Assembly: GCA_029983685.1 (NCBI GenBank)
Contig: JASBZA010000007.1
Coordinates: 1 to 64,000 of the forward strand
Length of the DNA stretch: 64,000 bases
Reading direction: 5' to 3'
Origin: Oscillospiraceae bacterium
GTDB lineage: Bacteria > Bacillota > Clostridia > Saccharofermentanales > Fastidiosipilaceae
Notes under the pieces: generated by a model
The model's input: only the letters and a program-made list of their open reading frames with translations
What the model was told of the DNA's origin: nothing
Databases searched by the model: none
In this document: in pieces, positions 45,404 to 54,768 of the stretch
Numbering within the stretch: position 1 is the stretch's first letter
Layout: each line of letters starts with the position of its first letter
Translations under genes and position numbers: made by a program

Positions 45404-45664
45404 ATGCAAGAAGCAAGAAATTTACGTAGGACACAAGTGGGCATCGTCGTATCCGACAAGATGGACAAGACTATTGTCGTTGCTGTAGTAGAACCTACTA
45501 AGCACCCCCTGTACAAGAAATATGTTAAGAGAACCTTTAAGCTGAAGGCACATGATGAGAACAATGAATGCCAAGTAGGTGATAGGGTCCGGATCATGGA
45601 GACCAGGCCTTTGAGCAAGGAAAAGCACTGGCGCTTGGTCGAAATTGTAGAGAAAGCTAAGTAA
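45404..45664 (+). CDS. rpsQ: 30S ribosomal protein S17
   Basis: This 86-residue S17 has the OB fold, with [28 protein letters not shown] and [18 protein letters not shown] as landmarks. It is an early 16S-binding protein. The GGGG site at the start is unusual but well spaced. Confidence 0.97.
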   Translation: MQEARNLRRTQVGIVVSDKMDKTIVVAVVEPTKHPLYKKYVKRTFKLKAHDENNECQVGDRVRIMETRPLSKEKHWRLVEIVEKAK

Positions 45665-45681
45665 GAGCAGGAGGAAGATAC

Positions 45682-46050
45682 ATGATACAAGTTGAATCAA
45701 TCCTTCAGACTGCCGATAATACCGGAGCACGTACTGTTAAGTGCATTAAGTTGTTAGGTGGATCCAAGCGCAGATCGGCTAACATCGGTGACGTTATTGT
45801 ATGTTCCGTTCAGGAAGCCGCTCCCGGTGGTATGGTCAAAAAAGGCGAAGTTGTTAAGGCAGTCATTGTTAGAACGAAGACAGGTGTCAGACGCCAAGAC
45901 GGTTCTTATATCAAGTTTGACGACAATGCTTGCGTTATCATCAGAGATGACAAGAACCCCAGAGGTACCCGTATCTTTGGCCCAATGGCAAGAGAATTGC
46001 GTGAAGGCGGCTATACAAGAATTTTATCTTTGGCCCCGGAAGTATTATAG
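45682..46050 (+). CDS. rplN: 50S ribosomal protein L14
   Basis: This 122-residue, standard L14 has [17 protein letters not shown] at the start and the [20 protein letters not shown] segment. It lies at the intersubunit face and is the binding site of the silencing factor RsfS. It begins the spc part of the cluster, without a promoter seen before it. Confidence 0.98.
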   Translation: MIQVESILQTADNTGARTVKCIKLLGGSKRRSANIGDVIVCSVQEAAPGGMVKKGEVVKAVIVRTKTGVRRQDGSYIKFDDNACVIIRDDKNPRGTRIFGPMARELREGGYTRILSLAPEVL

Positions 46051-46059
46051 GAGGACATA

Positions 46060-46401
46060 ATGAGCAAAGTTCATGTAAAAAAAGACGATATGGTTTACGT
46101 CCTCTCCGGCAAGGATAGGGCTAAGACCGGTAAGGTTTTGGAAGTATATCCTAAGACCAACCGCGTATTGGTTGAAGGTGTCAATATGGTAACCCGTCAT
46201 GTGAAGCCCAGAAGAATGGGTGAAGTCGGCGGCCGCATCGAGGAAGAAGCGCCCATTCATGCTTCTAACGTTATGCTGGTCGATCCTAAGACCGGTGTTC
46301 CCACCAAGACCGGTGTGAGAATGAACGACCAAGGCGACAAGGTTCGTTACTCCAAGAAGTCCGGTGAAGACATTGATGTCATCACGAAAGCAAAAGAGTA
46401 G
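46060..46401 (+). CDS. rplX: 50S ribosomal protein L24
   Basis: This 113-residue L24 has a KOW motif (VYVLSGKDRAKTGKVLEVYP) and NMVTRHVKPRRMGEVGG. It is an assembly initiator of the 50S subunit near the tunnel exit. AGGAGG precedes its ATG, 9 bases after rplN. Confidence 0.97.
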   Translation: MSKVHVKKDDMVYVLSGKDRAKTGKVLEVYPKTNRVLVEGVNMVTRHVKPRRMGEVGGRIEEEAPIHASNVMLVDPKTGVPTKTGVRMNDQGDKVRYSKKSGEDIDVITKAKE

Positions 46402-46415
46402 GAGCATAAGATAGT

Positions 46416-46952
46416 ATGGCTAGATTAAGAGATAAATATCAGAACGAAATCGCTCCCGCTATGCAAGAGAAGTTCAACTACAAGTCTCCTATGCAGATCC
46501 CTAAGCTGGAGAAAATCGTGTTGAACATGGGTGTAGGGGACCACGAGAACAGCAAGAGTGTCGAGAATGCCGCCAGAGACTTAGGCATCATTACCGGCCA
46601 AAAAGCCGTTATCACCACCGCCAAAAAGTCTATTGCTAACTTTAAGCTGAGAGAAGGCATGAAGATCGGTACCAAGGTAACCTTAAGAGGCGACAAGATG
46701 TATGAGTTCTTGGATCGTTTCATGAGTGTGGCTGTTCCCCGTGTCCGTGACTTCCGCGGGCTTTCCGTCAACTCTTTCGACGGTAGAGGCAACTACTCCG
46801 TAGGTATGAAGGAACAGTTGATCTTCCCCGAAATCGATTATGATTCCATCGATAAGGTTAGAGGACTCGACATTACAATCGTTACGACTGCCCATACTGA
46901 TGAGGAAGCCAGAGAGCTCTTGACCTTGTTCGGCATGCCCTTTGTGAGATAG
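46416..46952 (+). CDS. rplE: 50S ribosomal protein L5
   Basis: This is a 178-residue L5 that binds 5S rRNA, with a standard length. Landmarks include [31 protein letters not shown] and RDFRGLS. In E. coli, S8 binds the mRNA at the start of L5 for control; the equivalent site here was not identified. Confidence 0.97.
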   Translation: MARLRDKYQNEIAPAMQEKFNYKSPMQIPKLEKIVLNMGVGDHENSKSVENAARDLGIITGQKAVITTAKKSIANFKLREGMKIGTKVTLRGDKMYEFLDRFMSVAVPRVRDFRGLSVNSFDGRGNYSVGMKEQLIFPEIDYDSIDKVRGLDITIVTTAHTDEEARELLTLFGMPFVR

Positions 46953-46961
46953 GAGGATAGT

Positions 46962-47147
46962 ATGGCAAAAAAATCACAGATTATCAGAAGCGAAAGACCG
47001 GCTAAATACTCCACCAGACAGCACAATCGTTGCAAGATTTGTGGGCGTCCCAGATCCTATATGCGTAAATATGGCATTTGCCGTGTATGCTTCCGCGAAT
47101 TAGCCTACAAGGGTGAGATCCCCGGCCTGCGTAAGGCCAGCTGGTAA
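46962..47147 (+). CDS. rpsZ: 30S ribosomal protein S14, zinc type
   Basis: This 61-residue short S14 carries the zinc ribbon CKICGRP and [11 protein letters not shown] (two CxxC pairs). This form is usual in Bacillota and needs zinc, unlike the longer zinc-free S14. It is 9 bases after rplE with GGAGG. Confidence 0.97.
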   Translation: MAKKSQIIRSERPAKYSTRQHNRCKICGRPRSYMRKYGICRVCFRELAYKGEIPGLRKASW

Positions 47148-47160
47148 GGAGGTATAGAGA

Positions 47161-47556
47161 ATGCCAGTAACAGATAGAATCGCAGATATGCTGACGCGTA
47201 TTCGTAATGCGTCCGGCGCCCATCACGAGACCGTTGACATCCCCGCCTCCGGTTTAATTAAGGGAGTGGCTGATGTGCTTTTGGAAGAAGGCTACATCAA
47301 GAATGTCCAGGTCATTGAACATGATATTCAGGATATCGTTCGTATTGAACTGAAGTATGTTAACCACAAGCCTGCTATCGCAGGTATCAAGCGCATCTCG
47401 AAGCCCGGTTTGAGAATTTACTCTTCGGCTTCCGATATGCCCAGAGTATTGGACGGTTTAGGTATCGCCATTGTCTCGACCTCTAAGGGCCTGATGACAG
47501 ATAAGGCTTGCCGTGAGAACCGTATCGGCGGCGAGGTGCTGGCTTACGTCTGGTAA
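47161..47556 (+). CDS. rpsH: 30S ribosomal protein S8
   Basis: This is a 131-residue S8 with the standard fold. Landmarks include DRIADMLTRIRNA, IKRISKPGLR and GIAIVSTSKGLMTD. In E. coli it represses the spc operon by binding its mRNA. It is followed by a 91-base spacer with a long hairpin. Confidence 0.97.
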   Translation: MPVTDRIADMLTRIRNASGAHHETVDIPASGLIKGVADVLLEEGYIKNVQVIEHDIQDIVRIELKYVNHKPAIAGIKRISKPGLRIYSSASDMPRVLDGLGIAIVSTSKGLMTDKACRENRIGGEVLAYVW

Positions 47557-47580
47557 GCCCCAAGGCACACTCTGAAAAGG

Positions 47581-47619
47581 ATTTCGGCTAAATTAAGACC
47601 TTTGAGCTTCAGCCGAAAT
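47581..47619 (+). other. Intercistronic hairpin between rpsH and rplF
   Basis: ATTTCGGCT (47581-47589) pairs perfectly with AGCCGAAAT (47611-47619) across a 21-base loop. There is no T-run, so it is not a typical terminator. It could be an mRNA processing or regulatory site, possibly for S8, by analogy to S8 autoregulation in E. coli. The spacer is the longest within the L14-L15 block. Confidence 0.6.
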
Positions 47620-47647
47620 TCGCAATCTTAAGAGCAGGAGGAAAGTT

Positions 47648-48193
47648 ATGTCACGTATAGGACTTAAGCCTATTACTGTCCCGGAAGGCATCGAGGTTAA
47701 AATCGAAGATAATCTCGTAACCGTATCGAACGGGAAAGAAGAGTTGAGTCAAGAAGTAGATCCCCGCATTACCGTTGAGATGGACGAGAATAAAGTCATC
47801 CATCTGTCACGCGACGGGGAAGATAAGGCCGTTAGGGCCCTGCATGGTCTTTACAGATCTTTGATCCAAAATATGGTGGTCGGTCTCAAGGAAGGCTATC
47901 AGAAAAAATTGCTTATTAACGGTGTGGGTTTCAGAGCCCAGATGCAAGGCAAGAAACTTGTCTTAAACATCGGCTACTCTCACCCGATCGAGATGGAAGC
48001 CCCCGAAGGTATCACGATTGAGACACCTTCTCAGACCGAAATCGTGGTAAAGGGTGCTGACAAACATATGGTAGGAGAAGTGGCTGCTAAGATCAGAGCT
48101 TTCCGTATCCCTGACGTCTACCACGCTAAGGGTATTAAGTATGAGGACGAAGTCCTACGTCGTAAGGAAGGCAAGACCGGAGCCGGCGCATAA
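47648..48193 (+). CDS. rplF: 50S ribosomal protein L6
   Basis: This is a 181-residue L6 with two related domains. The family C-terminal signature is seen as IRAFRIPDVYHAKGIKYEDE, and MSRIGLKPITVPEG opens the protein. It lies at the factor-binding region of the 50S subunit. AGCAGGAGG precedes the ATG. Confidence 0.98.
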   Translation: MSRIGLKPITVPEGIEVKIEDNLVTVSNGKEELSQEVDPRITVEMDENKVIHLSRDGEDKAVRALHGLYRSLIQNMVVGLKEGYQKKLLINGVGFRAQMQGKKLVLNIGYSHPIEMEAPEGITIETPSQTEIVVKGADKHMVGEVAAKIRAFRIPDVYHAKGIKYEDEVLRRKEGKTGAGA

Positions 48194-48210
48194 GGGAAGG
48201 AGGCTAATGT

Positions 48211-48576
48211 ATGATTAAACAAGTTAACAGAAACAAAGAACGTCAAAGAAGACATTTACGTGTTCGCAAAAAGATCAGCGGCACTACGGCCAGACCTCGC
48301 TTATGCGTATTCCGTAGCAACCGCAATATTTCCGCCCAAATCATTGATGATGTCCACGGGGTAACCCTGGTCAGTGCAACTTCCTTGGACAAGGAACTTG
48401 CCGGCAAGGAAGTAGAGTCTAAGGTAGCTATGGCCAAAGAAGTCGGCAAACTTATAGGTGAACGCGCCCTGGAAAAAGATATCAAAGAGGTTGTCTTTGA
48501 CCGTTCGGGCTATAAGTACCACGGCAGAGTTTCCGCTCTGGCCGACGGTGCTCGTGAAGCCGGTCTGGAATTTTAA
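48211..48576 (+). CDS. rplR: 50S ribosomal protein L18
   Basis: This 121-residue L18 binds 5S rRNA together with L5. Landmarks include [20 protein letters not shown] and [20 protein letters not shown]. It is of standard length. Confidence 0.97.
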   Translation: MIKQVNRNKERQRRHLRVRKKISGTTARPRLCVFRSNRNISAQIIDDVHGVTLVSATSLDKELAGKEVESKVAMAKEVGKLIGERALEKDIKEVVFDRSGYKYHGRVSALADGAREAGLEF

Positions 48577-48593
48577 GAGGAGGACACTAGAGA

Positions 48594-49100
48594 ATGGCAA
48601 GAGATAATCAACCACGTCAGGGTCAAGATGAATTGATGGACCGCGTTATCCATATCGGCCGTGTTGCTAAAACCGTAAAAGGTGGCCGTAATATCCGTTT
48701 CTCCGCTGTTGTCGTCGTAGGTGACGGTCACGGCAAAGTCGGCAAGGGTACCGGTAAATCTATTGAAATTCCCGAAGCAATTCGCAAGGCCAAAGAAGAA
48801 GCCAAGCGCAACATGATTGAAGTACCTATAGACGGAACCACCGTTCCCCATTCTTACGTGGGTCGTTTCGGAGCCGGTGAAGTTTTGATCATGCCCGCTA
48901 AGCCCGGTACCGGTGTTATCGCCGGCGGTCCGGTTCGTGCGGTTATGGAGCTGGCCGGTATTAAGGATGTTCGTACCAAGTCTTTAGGTACCAACAACCC
49001 CAACAATGTTGTTAACGCTACTTTCGAAGGACTCAAGGCTATGAAGTCGGTAGACGAAGTTGCCAAGATCCGTGGCAAGAACCCTGAGGAAATCCTCTAG
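48594..49100 (+). CDS. rpsE: 30S ribosomal protein S5
   Basis: This 168-residue S5 includes the double-stranded-RNA-binding domain with [20 protein letters not shown] and the [19 protein letters not shown] region. It is involved in accuracy and mRNA unwinding. The acidic start ([10 protein letters not shown]) is normal for the family. Confidence 0.98.
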   Translation: MARDNQPRQGQDELMDRVIHIGRVAKTVKGGRNIRFSAVVVVGDGHGKVGKGTGKSIEIPEAIRKAKEEAKRNMIEVPIDGTTVPHSYVGRFGAGEVLIMPAKPGTGVIAGGPVRAVMELAGIKDVRTKSLGTNNPNNVVNATFEGLKAMKSVDEVAKIRGKNPEEIL

Positions 49101-49123
49101 GTCAAGCAGAAAGGAATCGACTT

Positions 49124-49303
49124 ATGGCAAAATTAAAAATAACATTGGTAAGAAGTACGAACAGCAGCAACCAAAAACATAGAAGAACCGTCAACGCTCT
49201 CGGTTTACGTAAAATCGGTGACAGCGTTGAGCACGAAGATACACCTGCAATCAAAGGTATGGTAAGACAAGTTTCTTATCTGGTATCATGTGAAGAAGTG
49301 TAG
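49124..49303 (+). CDS. rpmD: 50S ribosomal protein L30
   Basis: This 59-residue L30 (start [13 protein letters not shown], core [18 protein letters not shown], end [10 protein letters not shown]) fills the gap between rpsE and rplO in the expected order. AAGGAA precedes the ATG. It is short, which is why simple length cut-offs miss it. Confidence 0.97.
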   Translation: MAKLKITLVRSTNSSNQKHRRTVNALGLRKIGDSVEHEDTPAIKGMVRQVSYLVSCEEV

Positions 49304-49321
49304 TGGGAAGGTAGGCTCATA

Positions 49322-49774
49322 ATGAAATTAAACAATTTAACACCTAATCCGGGCGCTACTAAGAAAGCGACTCGTAGAGGTCGAGGCGCCGGTTCCGGCT
49401 TGGGTAAAACCGCCGGCCGCGGCCATAAGGGCCAGAAATCCAGATCCGGTTACGCTAGCCGCTGGGGCTTCGAAGGTGGCCAGACTCCTTTGTTCCGCAG
49501 ACTGCCTAAGCGCGGATTTAACAACAATAGTTTCGCCAAGGCCTATGTAGAAATCCCTCTGGGCAAGCTGCAGGCTTTTGAAGACGGCACCGTTGTCACA
49601 CTGGACAGCATCCAAGAAGCTAATATCTTGAAGTTCCCCAAGAAGAATGATGGCATGAAGGTTATCGGCGGTGGCGGCGAATTTAACCGCAAACTTACGG
49701 TCCAAGCAGCTAAGTTTACAGCTTCGGCCAAAGAAGCCATCGAGAACGCCGGAGGCAAGGCCGAGGAGGTATAG
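49322..49774 (+). CDS. rplO: 50S ribosomal protein L15
   Basis: This 150-residue L15 has a glycine- and arginine-rich N-terminal arm ([37 protein letters not shown]). It is a late 50S assembly protein. Two bases separate it from secY, as in most bacteria. Confidence 0.98.
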   Translation: MKLNNLTPNPGATKKATRRGRGAGSGLGKTAGRGHKGQKSRSGYASRWGFEGGQTPLFRRLPKRGFNNNSFAKAYVEIPLGKLQAFEDGTVVTLDSIQEANILKFPKKNDGMKVIGGGGEFNRKLTVQAAKFTASAKEAIENAGGKAEEV

Positions 49775-49776
49775 TA

Positions 49777-51081
49777 ATGGCAAACAGTATGGTTGGCACA
49801 TTAAGGAATGCCTGGAAGGCAGAAGAACTACGTAAGCGCCTGCTTTACACGATTTTTATTATCGTGCTCTTCCGCGTCGGGAGCCATATTCCTGTGCCGG
49901 GTATTGACCGTTATGCCTTTACGAATCTCATCCGTAATTTTGGTCAGTTAGGGCAAATGATGGATATTATTTCCGGAGGTGCCCTAACTTCCGTCTCCAT
50001 TTTTGCCTTGGGAGTTCAGCCTTACATTAATGCTTCCATTATTTTGCAGCTTTTGACCGTTGCGATTCCCGCCCTGGAGAACATGGCCAAAGAAGGTGAG
50101 ACCGGTCGTAAGAAGATTCAGAAAATCACACGCTACACCATGGTCGGTCTGGCTGTTTTACAGTCCTTCGCTTTCTGGTACTCCACAAGAGTAGCCGGCA
50201 CAAGCAGGATCCCTACGGCACTGACTGCCATCATGGTCATTTTCAGCTTTACCGCCGGTACCTGTTTAGTGACCTGGATGGGTGAACAAATTAACGATAA
50301 GGGAATCGGTAACGGTATTTCCGTTCTGATTTTCGTAGGTATCGTATCCAGAATGCCTCAGATGCTGCAGAATCTCTGGTTGACCGTCAGAGGTTGGAAC
50401 GTTAATCAGTGGGGGCCTTTTCTGGCGACGCTCTTCCTTTTACTTTTCGTAGCAGCAGCTTTAGCTCTACTCATTTTCGTTATTTTTGTTCAGTCCGGTG
50501 AGAGAAGAATCCCCGTACAGTACTCGAGACGTGTTGTGGGCAGAAAACAATACGGTGGTCAGAATACCTATTTACCTATTAAGGTAAACCAGTCCGGTGT
50601 TCTTCCCGTAATTTTCGCAATGTCCATCTCACAAGTCCCGGCTATTATCATCTCGTTCTTCTTCCCGACCAGTACGGGACCTGTAGTAAGCTTCTTCCGT
50701 AATTTGGGCAAGAATCCGCTTTACTACATCATCATGGCTTTCTTAATTTTGGGTTTCACTTTCTTCTACTCGATGATTCAGTTTAACCCAATTGAGATTT
50801 CCAATAACCTGCAGAAGAACGGTGGCTATATCCCCGGTATCAGACCGGGCAGACCTACAGCCGAATTTATCAGCAAGACAGCCGGCAGACTGAACTGGTT
50901 TGACGCTCTGTTCTTAATTATTGTGACCTTGACTCCTATGTTGATCGGAACCTTGACCGATACCTCCGCTATCTGGATGGGCGGTACCTCCGTCATCATT
51001 ATCGTAGGTGTTGTTAAAGACCTGGTTACTCAGCTGGATTCTCAAATGATGATGAAACACTATAAGGGCTTCTTAAGCTAG
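49777..51081 (+). CDS. secY: Protein translocase subunit SecY
   Basis: This 434-residue channel of the Sec translocon has about ten membrane segments. Landmarks are RIGSHIPVPGID-like VGSHIPVPGIDRY, the plug-region GGALTSVSIFALGVQPYI and the C-terminal cytoplasmic loops with RRVVGRKQYGGQ. The gene lies at the end of the spc block, and a terminator-like hairpin follows before adk. AGGAGG precedes the ATG. Confidence 0.97.
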   Translation: MANSMVGTLRNAWKAEELRKRLLYTIFIIVLFRVGSHIPVPGIDRYAFTNLIRNFGQLGQMMDIISGGALTSVSIFALGVQPYINASIILQLLTVAIPALENMAKEGETGRKKIQKITRYTMVGLAVLQSFAFWYSTRVAGTSRIPTALTAIMVIFSFTAGTCLVTWMGEQINDKGIGNGISVLIFVGIVSRMPQMLQNLWLTVRGWNVNQWGPFLATLFLLLFVAAALALLIFVIFVQSGERRIPVQYSRRVVGRKQYGGQNTYLPIKVNQSGVLPVIFAMSISQVPAIIISFFFPTSTGPVVSFFRNLGKNPLYYIIMAFLILGFTFFYSMIQFNPIEISNNLQKNGGYIPGIRPGRPTAEFISKTAGRLNWFDALFLIIVTLTPMLIGTLTDTSAIWMGGTSVIIIVGVVKDLVTQLDSQMMMKHYKGFLS

Positions 51082-51120
51082 GCATGATGTATCGTGTCTG
51101 TAATACCCTTTAGAAACATT

Positions 51121-51178
51121 ACATAAAGTCTAAGAACTTTCCTAATCAAGGGAAGGCCTTAGGCTTTATGTCTTTTTT
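51121..51178 (+). terminator. Terminator/attenuator-like hairpin between secY and adk
   Basis: ACATAAAG (51121-51128) pairs with CTTTATGT (51164-51171). CTAAG/CTTAG continues the stem and CTTTCC/GGGAAG forms an inner hairpin. It is followed by CTTTTTT. It looks like a Rho-independent terminator inside the operon, so transcription of adk-map-infA may be attenuated or have another start. Confidence 0.75.
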
Positions 51179-51199
51179 AGGATAAAGAAAGGAATATAA

Positions 51200-51841
51200 A
51201 TGAATCTAATTTTGTTAGGCCCACCGGGTACCGGCAAGGGCACCGTAGCACAGGAAATCAGCAGTCGTTATCACTTACCCCACATCTCAACCGGTGATAT
51301 TTTCAGACAGAACATTAAAAACAAAACCGCTTTGGGACAGGAAGTAGAGTCTTATCTTAATAAAGGAGATTTGGTTCCCGACGACTTGACCAATCGCTTG
51401 GTAGAAGATCGTTTAAACCAAGAGGACGTCGCTGACGGCTTCATTTTAGACGGTTATCCCAGAACATTGGACCAGGCAAGGGCTTTGGCCGAGATTTTAG
51501 AAAACAAAAAAGCTAAGCTTGATGTCGCTTTAAATGTTTATGTGCCGGACGAGATTATCCTGAAGCGTTTGGCAGGCAGAAGAGTATGCGAGTCTTGCGG
51601 CGATACTTACAATATTTATTATAAGAAGCCGGAAGTCGAGGGTACCTGTGATACTTGCGGCGGCAAGCTGATTCAGCGTGAAGACGACAGCGAAGAGACC
51701 GTGAAGAATCGTTTGAAGACCTATGAAGAGAAGACTGCTCCGCTGATTTCTTACTATGAGCAAGAAAATATCTTAAAAACTGTGGACAACTCGGCGAGTT
51801 TGGACGAGACCCTGGCACAAGTAAAAGAAGTGTTGGACTAA
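51200..51841 (+). CDS. adk: Adenylate kinase, zinc-containing
   Basis: This 213-residue enzyme makes two ADP from ATP and AMP. It has P-loop GPPGTGKGT, the DGYPRTLDQA segment (NMP-binding), and a lid with four cysteines, CESCGD and CDTCGG, which in Gram-positive enzymes bind structural zinc. Length is standard. It is placed between secY and map as usual. AAAGGAA precedes the ATG, and the stop overlaps map by one base. Confidence 0.97.
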   Translation: MNLILLGPPGTGKGTVAQEISSRYHLPHISTGDIFRQNIKNKTALGQEVESYLNKGDLVPDDLTNRLVEDRLNQEDVADGFILDGYPRTLDQARALAEILENKKAKLDVALNVYVPDEIILKRLAGRRVCESCGDTYNIYYKKPEVEGTCDTCGGKLIQREDDSEETVKNRLKTYEEKTAPLISYYEQENILKTVDNSASLDETLAQVKEVLD

Positions 51842-52599
51842 TGATTACGATTAAATCTCACGATGAAATTGCTAAAATCAGAGAAGCCGGCAAGATTGTA
51901 GAAGAAGTCTTCGCCGTTTTGGAAGAGAAGGCCAAGCCGGGCATATCGACTTTGGAACTGGACCACTTGGTCTTAAGCATTGCTAAAAAACATAAGGCTT
52001 CTTGTCCTACCATCGGTTACGGTGATCCGCCTTTTCCGGCCGCTTCTTGTATATCTATTGATACCCAGTTGGTACATGGTATCCCCTCGGCACATGTGCA
52101 TTTGGAAGAAGGGCAGATTGTTACCTTCGACATCGTAATCGAGAAGGAAGGCTGGATGGCCGACGCAGCCAGAACTTTCCCCATAGGACAGATTAGTGAA
52201 GAAAAAGAACGCCTGGTTCAGGCGACGGAGCAATCTTTCTGGGAAGGTTTTAAGATGGCTGAAGTCGGTAACCGAGTTGGTGATGTCGGCCATGCCGTAC
52301 AAACTTATGCGGAAGCTCAAGGGTACAGCGTTATCCGGGAGTTTACCGGCCACGGTATAGGTCGTGATATGCATGAGTCACCTGATGTGCCGAACTTCGG
52401 CAGACCTAAGCGCGGACCACGCTTACAAGAGGGTATGGTTTTCTGCATTGAGCCCATGATTGCCATGGGTTCCAGGCATGTAGAGATTCAAAGAGATGGA
52501 TGGACTGTAACCATGCAAGACAAAATGCCTTCCGCTCATTATGAAAACACCATTGCAATTACAAAAGACGGCCCCAAGCTCATGACTTTAACAATTTAG
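51841..52599 (+). CDS. map: Methionine aminopeptidase type I
   Basis: This 252-residue enzyme removes N-terminal Met from new proteins. Its metal ligands are in VTFDIVIEKEGWMADAARTF (two Asp), GHGIGRDMHE (His), FCIEPM (Glu) and YENTIAI (Glu). It starts on the adk stop (TAATG), so translation is coupled. Standard length; no SH3-like zinc extension. Confidence 0.97.
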   Translation: MITIKSHDEIAKIREAGKIVEEVFAVLEEKAKPGISTLELDHLVLSIAKKHKASCPTIGYGDPPFPAASCISIDTQLVHGIPSAHVHLEEGQIVTFDIVIEKEGWMADAARTFPIGQISEEKERLVQATEQSFWEGFKMAEVGNRVGDVGHAVQTYAEAQGYSVIREFTGHGIGRDMHESPDVPNFGRPKRGPRLQEGMVFCIEPMIAMGSRHVEIQRDGWTVTMQDKMPSAHYENTIAITKDGPKLMTLTI

Positions 52600-52609
52600 G
52601 AGGTAATCC

Positions 52610-52828
52610 ATGGCTAAGGAAGACATGATTGAAGTGGAAGGTATTGTTGAGGAAGTCCTTCCCAATGCTAATTTCAAAGTGAAACTGGAGAATGGCCATA
52701 TTGTGTTGGCGCACATCTCCGGTAAACTCAGACAAAACTATATTAAAATCTTACAAGGTGACCGAGTAACACTAGAATTGTCGCCTTATGACTTGGATCG
52801 TGGCAGGATCACCTGGAGATCCAAATAA
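52610..52828 (+). CDS. infA: Translation initiation factor IF-1
   Basis: This 72-residue OB-fold protein of standard length has [19 protein letters not shown] and GRITWRSK ends. It binds the A site of the 30S subunit in initiation. GGAGG precedes its ATG. A promoter follows downstream, so the alpha block probably also has a separate start. Confidence 0.97.
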   Translation: MAKEDMIEVEGIVEEVLPNANFKVKLENGHIVLAHISGKLRQNYIKILQGDRVTLELSPYDLDRGRITWRSK

Positions 52829-52873
52829 AAAACCATATTTATTAAGCAAAATCACAGTATTCTATATTTAAAC

Positions 52874-52901
52874 TTGCATCAATTCTGCATTATGATAGAA
52901 T
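52874..52901 (+). promoter_or_regulatory. Internal promoter before rpmJ/alpha operon
   Basis: TTGCAT (52874-52879), 16 bases, TAGAAT (52896-52901). A GCTCTA-GTAT-TAGAGC hairpin (52914-52929) lies in the leader. Probably boosts rpmJ-rpsM-rpsK-rpsD-rpoA-rplQ. Confidence 0.65.
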
Positions 52902-52966
52902 ATCTCAGCATGTGCTCTAGTATTAGAGCTATGTTTACTATGTGAAAATTGTGTGGAGGTATCAAG

Positions 52967-53080
52967 ATGAAAGTTCGTTCTTCAGTGAAACCCATGTGCG
53001 AAAAATGCCGTGTGATTCGCCGTAAAGGTCGGGTCATGGTTATTTGCAAGGACCCAAAACACAAACAGAGGCAGGGCTAG
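52967..53080 (+). CDS. rpmJ: 50S ribosomal protein L36
   Basis: This 37-residue zinc-containing L36 has [11 protein letters not shown] and [12 protein letters not shown]; Cys11, Cys14, Cys27 and His32 form the zinc site. The GTGGAGGT site precedes the ATG. It is too short for common ORF cut-offs but perfectly conserved in layout. It sits 138 bases after infA and 206 before rpsM. Confidence 0.97.
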   Translation: MKVRSSVKPMCEKCRVIRRKGRVMVICKDPKHKQRQG

Positions 53081-53286
53081 TCACTTCTATCTAACCTGAC
53101 AGGTATAAAGCATGACTTAAGGGACGCGGCTGATTTATGTCCTTTAGTTTATGCGAAGACTAAGTGCTTATTTCTATATAACTTGCTCTTATATCTAAGA
53201 TAAGTAGCTTACTTTAAGTCCTCGGCTTAACAACAGACCGGGACATAAGACGAAACGACAAACTTTTGAACTTTGGAGGTAAATGG
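53081..53286 (+). other. Long spacer/leader between rpmJ and rpsM
   Basis: A 206-base spacer, long for this cluster. AAGGGAC can pair with GTCCTTT (about 53119-53145), and GTCC-t-CGG with CCG-GGAC (about 53218-53243). The last 15 bases carry GGAGG before rpsM. No promoter of quality and no known RNA family recognised. Confidence 0.45.
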
Positions 53287-53655
53287 ATGGCTCGTATTGC
53301 AGGTGTTGACATTCCCGATAATAAGCGTGTCGAGATTGCACTTACTTATATTTATGGGGTCGGACCTTCCGTCTCGAATGAAGTCCTGACCGCTTGTGCT
53401 ATTGACCCCGATACTCGGGTTAGGGATTTAACCGATGAGCAGATTACGCAGATTCGTAACGAATTAGATGAGAATCACAGAATTGAAGGTGACCTACGTC
53501 GTGAGGTTGCCATGAATATCAAGCGCCTGGTTGAGATCAATTCTTATAGGGGCAGAAGGCATAAGAGCGGTTTGCCGGTAAGAGGCCAAAGAACCAAGAC
53601 AAATGCCAGAACACGTAAAGGCCCTAAGAGAACCATGGCTAACAAGAAGAAGTAG
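53287..53655 (+). CDS. rpsM: 30S ribosomal protein S13
   Basis: This 122-residue S13 opens [20 protein letters not shown] and carries the signature [20 protein letters not shown]. It links the 30S head to the 50S. The ATG at 53287 with GGAGG is the right start; an in-frame TTG at 53266 would add seven residues that do not belong to the family. Confidence 0.97.
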   Translation: MARIAGVDIPDNKRVEIALTYIYGVGPSVSNEVLTACAIDPDTRVRDLTDEQITQIRNELDENHRIEGDLRREVAMNIKRLVEINSYRGRRHKSGLPVRGQRTKTNARTRKGPKRTMANKKK

Positions 53656-53672
53656 GGGGTTGATATTCAATT

Positions 53673-54068
53673 ATGGTTAAGGCAAAACAAAAATCCAGAC
53701 AGAGAAGAAGACAACGTAAGAACGTTGACCGCGGTGCAGTGCACATTCATGCAACTTTTAATAACACGATCGTAACGTTTACTGATGCAGACGGTAATGT
53801 TATCGCATGGTCAAGTGCAGGTGCTCAAGGCATGAGAGGTTCTCGTAAGGGAACACCCTTTGCTGCCCAATTGGCTTGTGAACAGGCAGCAGCTGCTGCT
53901 ATGGAGCAAGGTCTGCGTTCTGTTGAAGTTTATGTTAAGGGACCAGGTTCCGGCCGTGAGTCGGCTATTCGTGCTTTAGGCACTGTAGGCTTAGAAGTTA
54001 CTATGCTTAAAGACGTAACACCCCTTCCTCATAACGGTTGCAGACCTCCTAAAAAGAGAAGAATTTAA
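53673..54068 (+). CDS. rpsK: 30S ribosomal protein S11
   Basis: This 131-residue S11 has [20 protein letters not shown], the [18 protein letters not shown] segment and a basic C-terminus ([12 protein letters not shown]). It forms the platform at the mRNA exit. Note the NG pair in PHNGCRPP, a site known to form isoaspartate in other bacteria. Confidence 0.98.
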   Translation: MVKAKQKSRQRRRQRKNVDRGAVHIHATFNNTIVTFTDADGNVIAWSSAGAQGMRGSRKGTPFAAQLACEQAAAAAMEQGLRSVEVYVKGPGSGRESAIRALGTVGLEVTMLKDVTPLPHNGCRPPKKRRI

Positions 54069-54086
54069 TAGGAGGAGAAATCATAT

Positions 54087-54707
54087 ATGGCTAGATATAC
54101 TGAAGCCCGCTGCCGCCAATGCCGCAGAGAAGGGCAGAAACTGTTTTTGAAGGGTAACCGCTGCTACTCCAGCAAATGCGCCCTTTCTAAAAGAGCTACC
54201 GTACCCGGCCAACATGGTGCCGGCAGAAGACGCAAGCAATCCGAATACGGCTTGCAGTTGCGCGAAAAGCAGAAGACCAAGCGTTTCTACGGCTTGCAAG
54301 AGAAGCAATTCAGAAACCTCTATACTAAGGCTGATCGTCAGAAGGGCAACTCCGGTATCAACTTACTGCGTTTACTCGAACTGCGTTATGACAATGTTGT
54401 TTACAGACTTGGTTTCGGCGAGTCCAGAGCAGAAGCCAGACAATTGGTCACCCACGGCCATTTCAAGGTGAACGGCAAGAAGGCTAATATTCCTTCTATG
54501 ACCTTGTCCGCCGGCGATACGATTGAACTGACCGATTCGGCTAAGAATCTTAACCGTTTCAAGAATATGGAGTTCAACCGTACGGTACCCCAGTGGTTGA
54601 GTTTAGACCAAGACCAGAAGGTCGGTAAGGTATTACAAGTCCCCAATAGAGAAGATGTGGACGTCGAAGTAGAAGAACGTATGATTGTTGAGCTTTACTC
54701 ACGTTAA
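54087..54707 (+). CDS. rpsD: 30S ribosomal protein S4, zinc (C+) type
   Basis: This 206-residue S4 contains the cysteine-containing N-terminal zinc motif ([15 protein letters not shown], then RCYSSKC). The S4 RNA-binding domain follows (about 95-160, [16 protein letters not shown] and [16 protein letters not shown]). It is a 16S assembly initiator and in E. coli represses the alpha operon. It is placed within the alpha operon here, so it could control its own transcript. Confidence 0.97.
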   Translation: MARYTEARCRQCRREGQKLFLKGNRCYSSKCALSKRATVPGQHGAGRRRKQSEYGLQLREKQKTKRFYGLQEKQFRNLYTKADRQKGNSGINLLRLLELRYDNVVYRLGFGESRAEARQLVTHGHFKVNGKKANIPSMTLSAGDTIELTDSAKNLNRFKNMEFNRTVPQWLSLDQDQKVGKVLQVPNREDVDVEVEERMIVELYSR

Positions 54708-54768
54708 CCATATCTTTCAGGACTATTGTTTTTGTACACATTTGTGACAACTCACCTGGGAGGTAAAA

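Noticed and set aside
49337..49801. Long minus-strand ORF over rplO
   Set aside because: It is the mirror of a well-supported ribosomal protein gene and lacks family or ribosome-site support; similar minus-strand frames over gpmI, metA and the sugar ATPase were rejected likewise.
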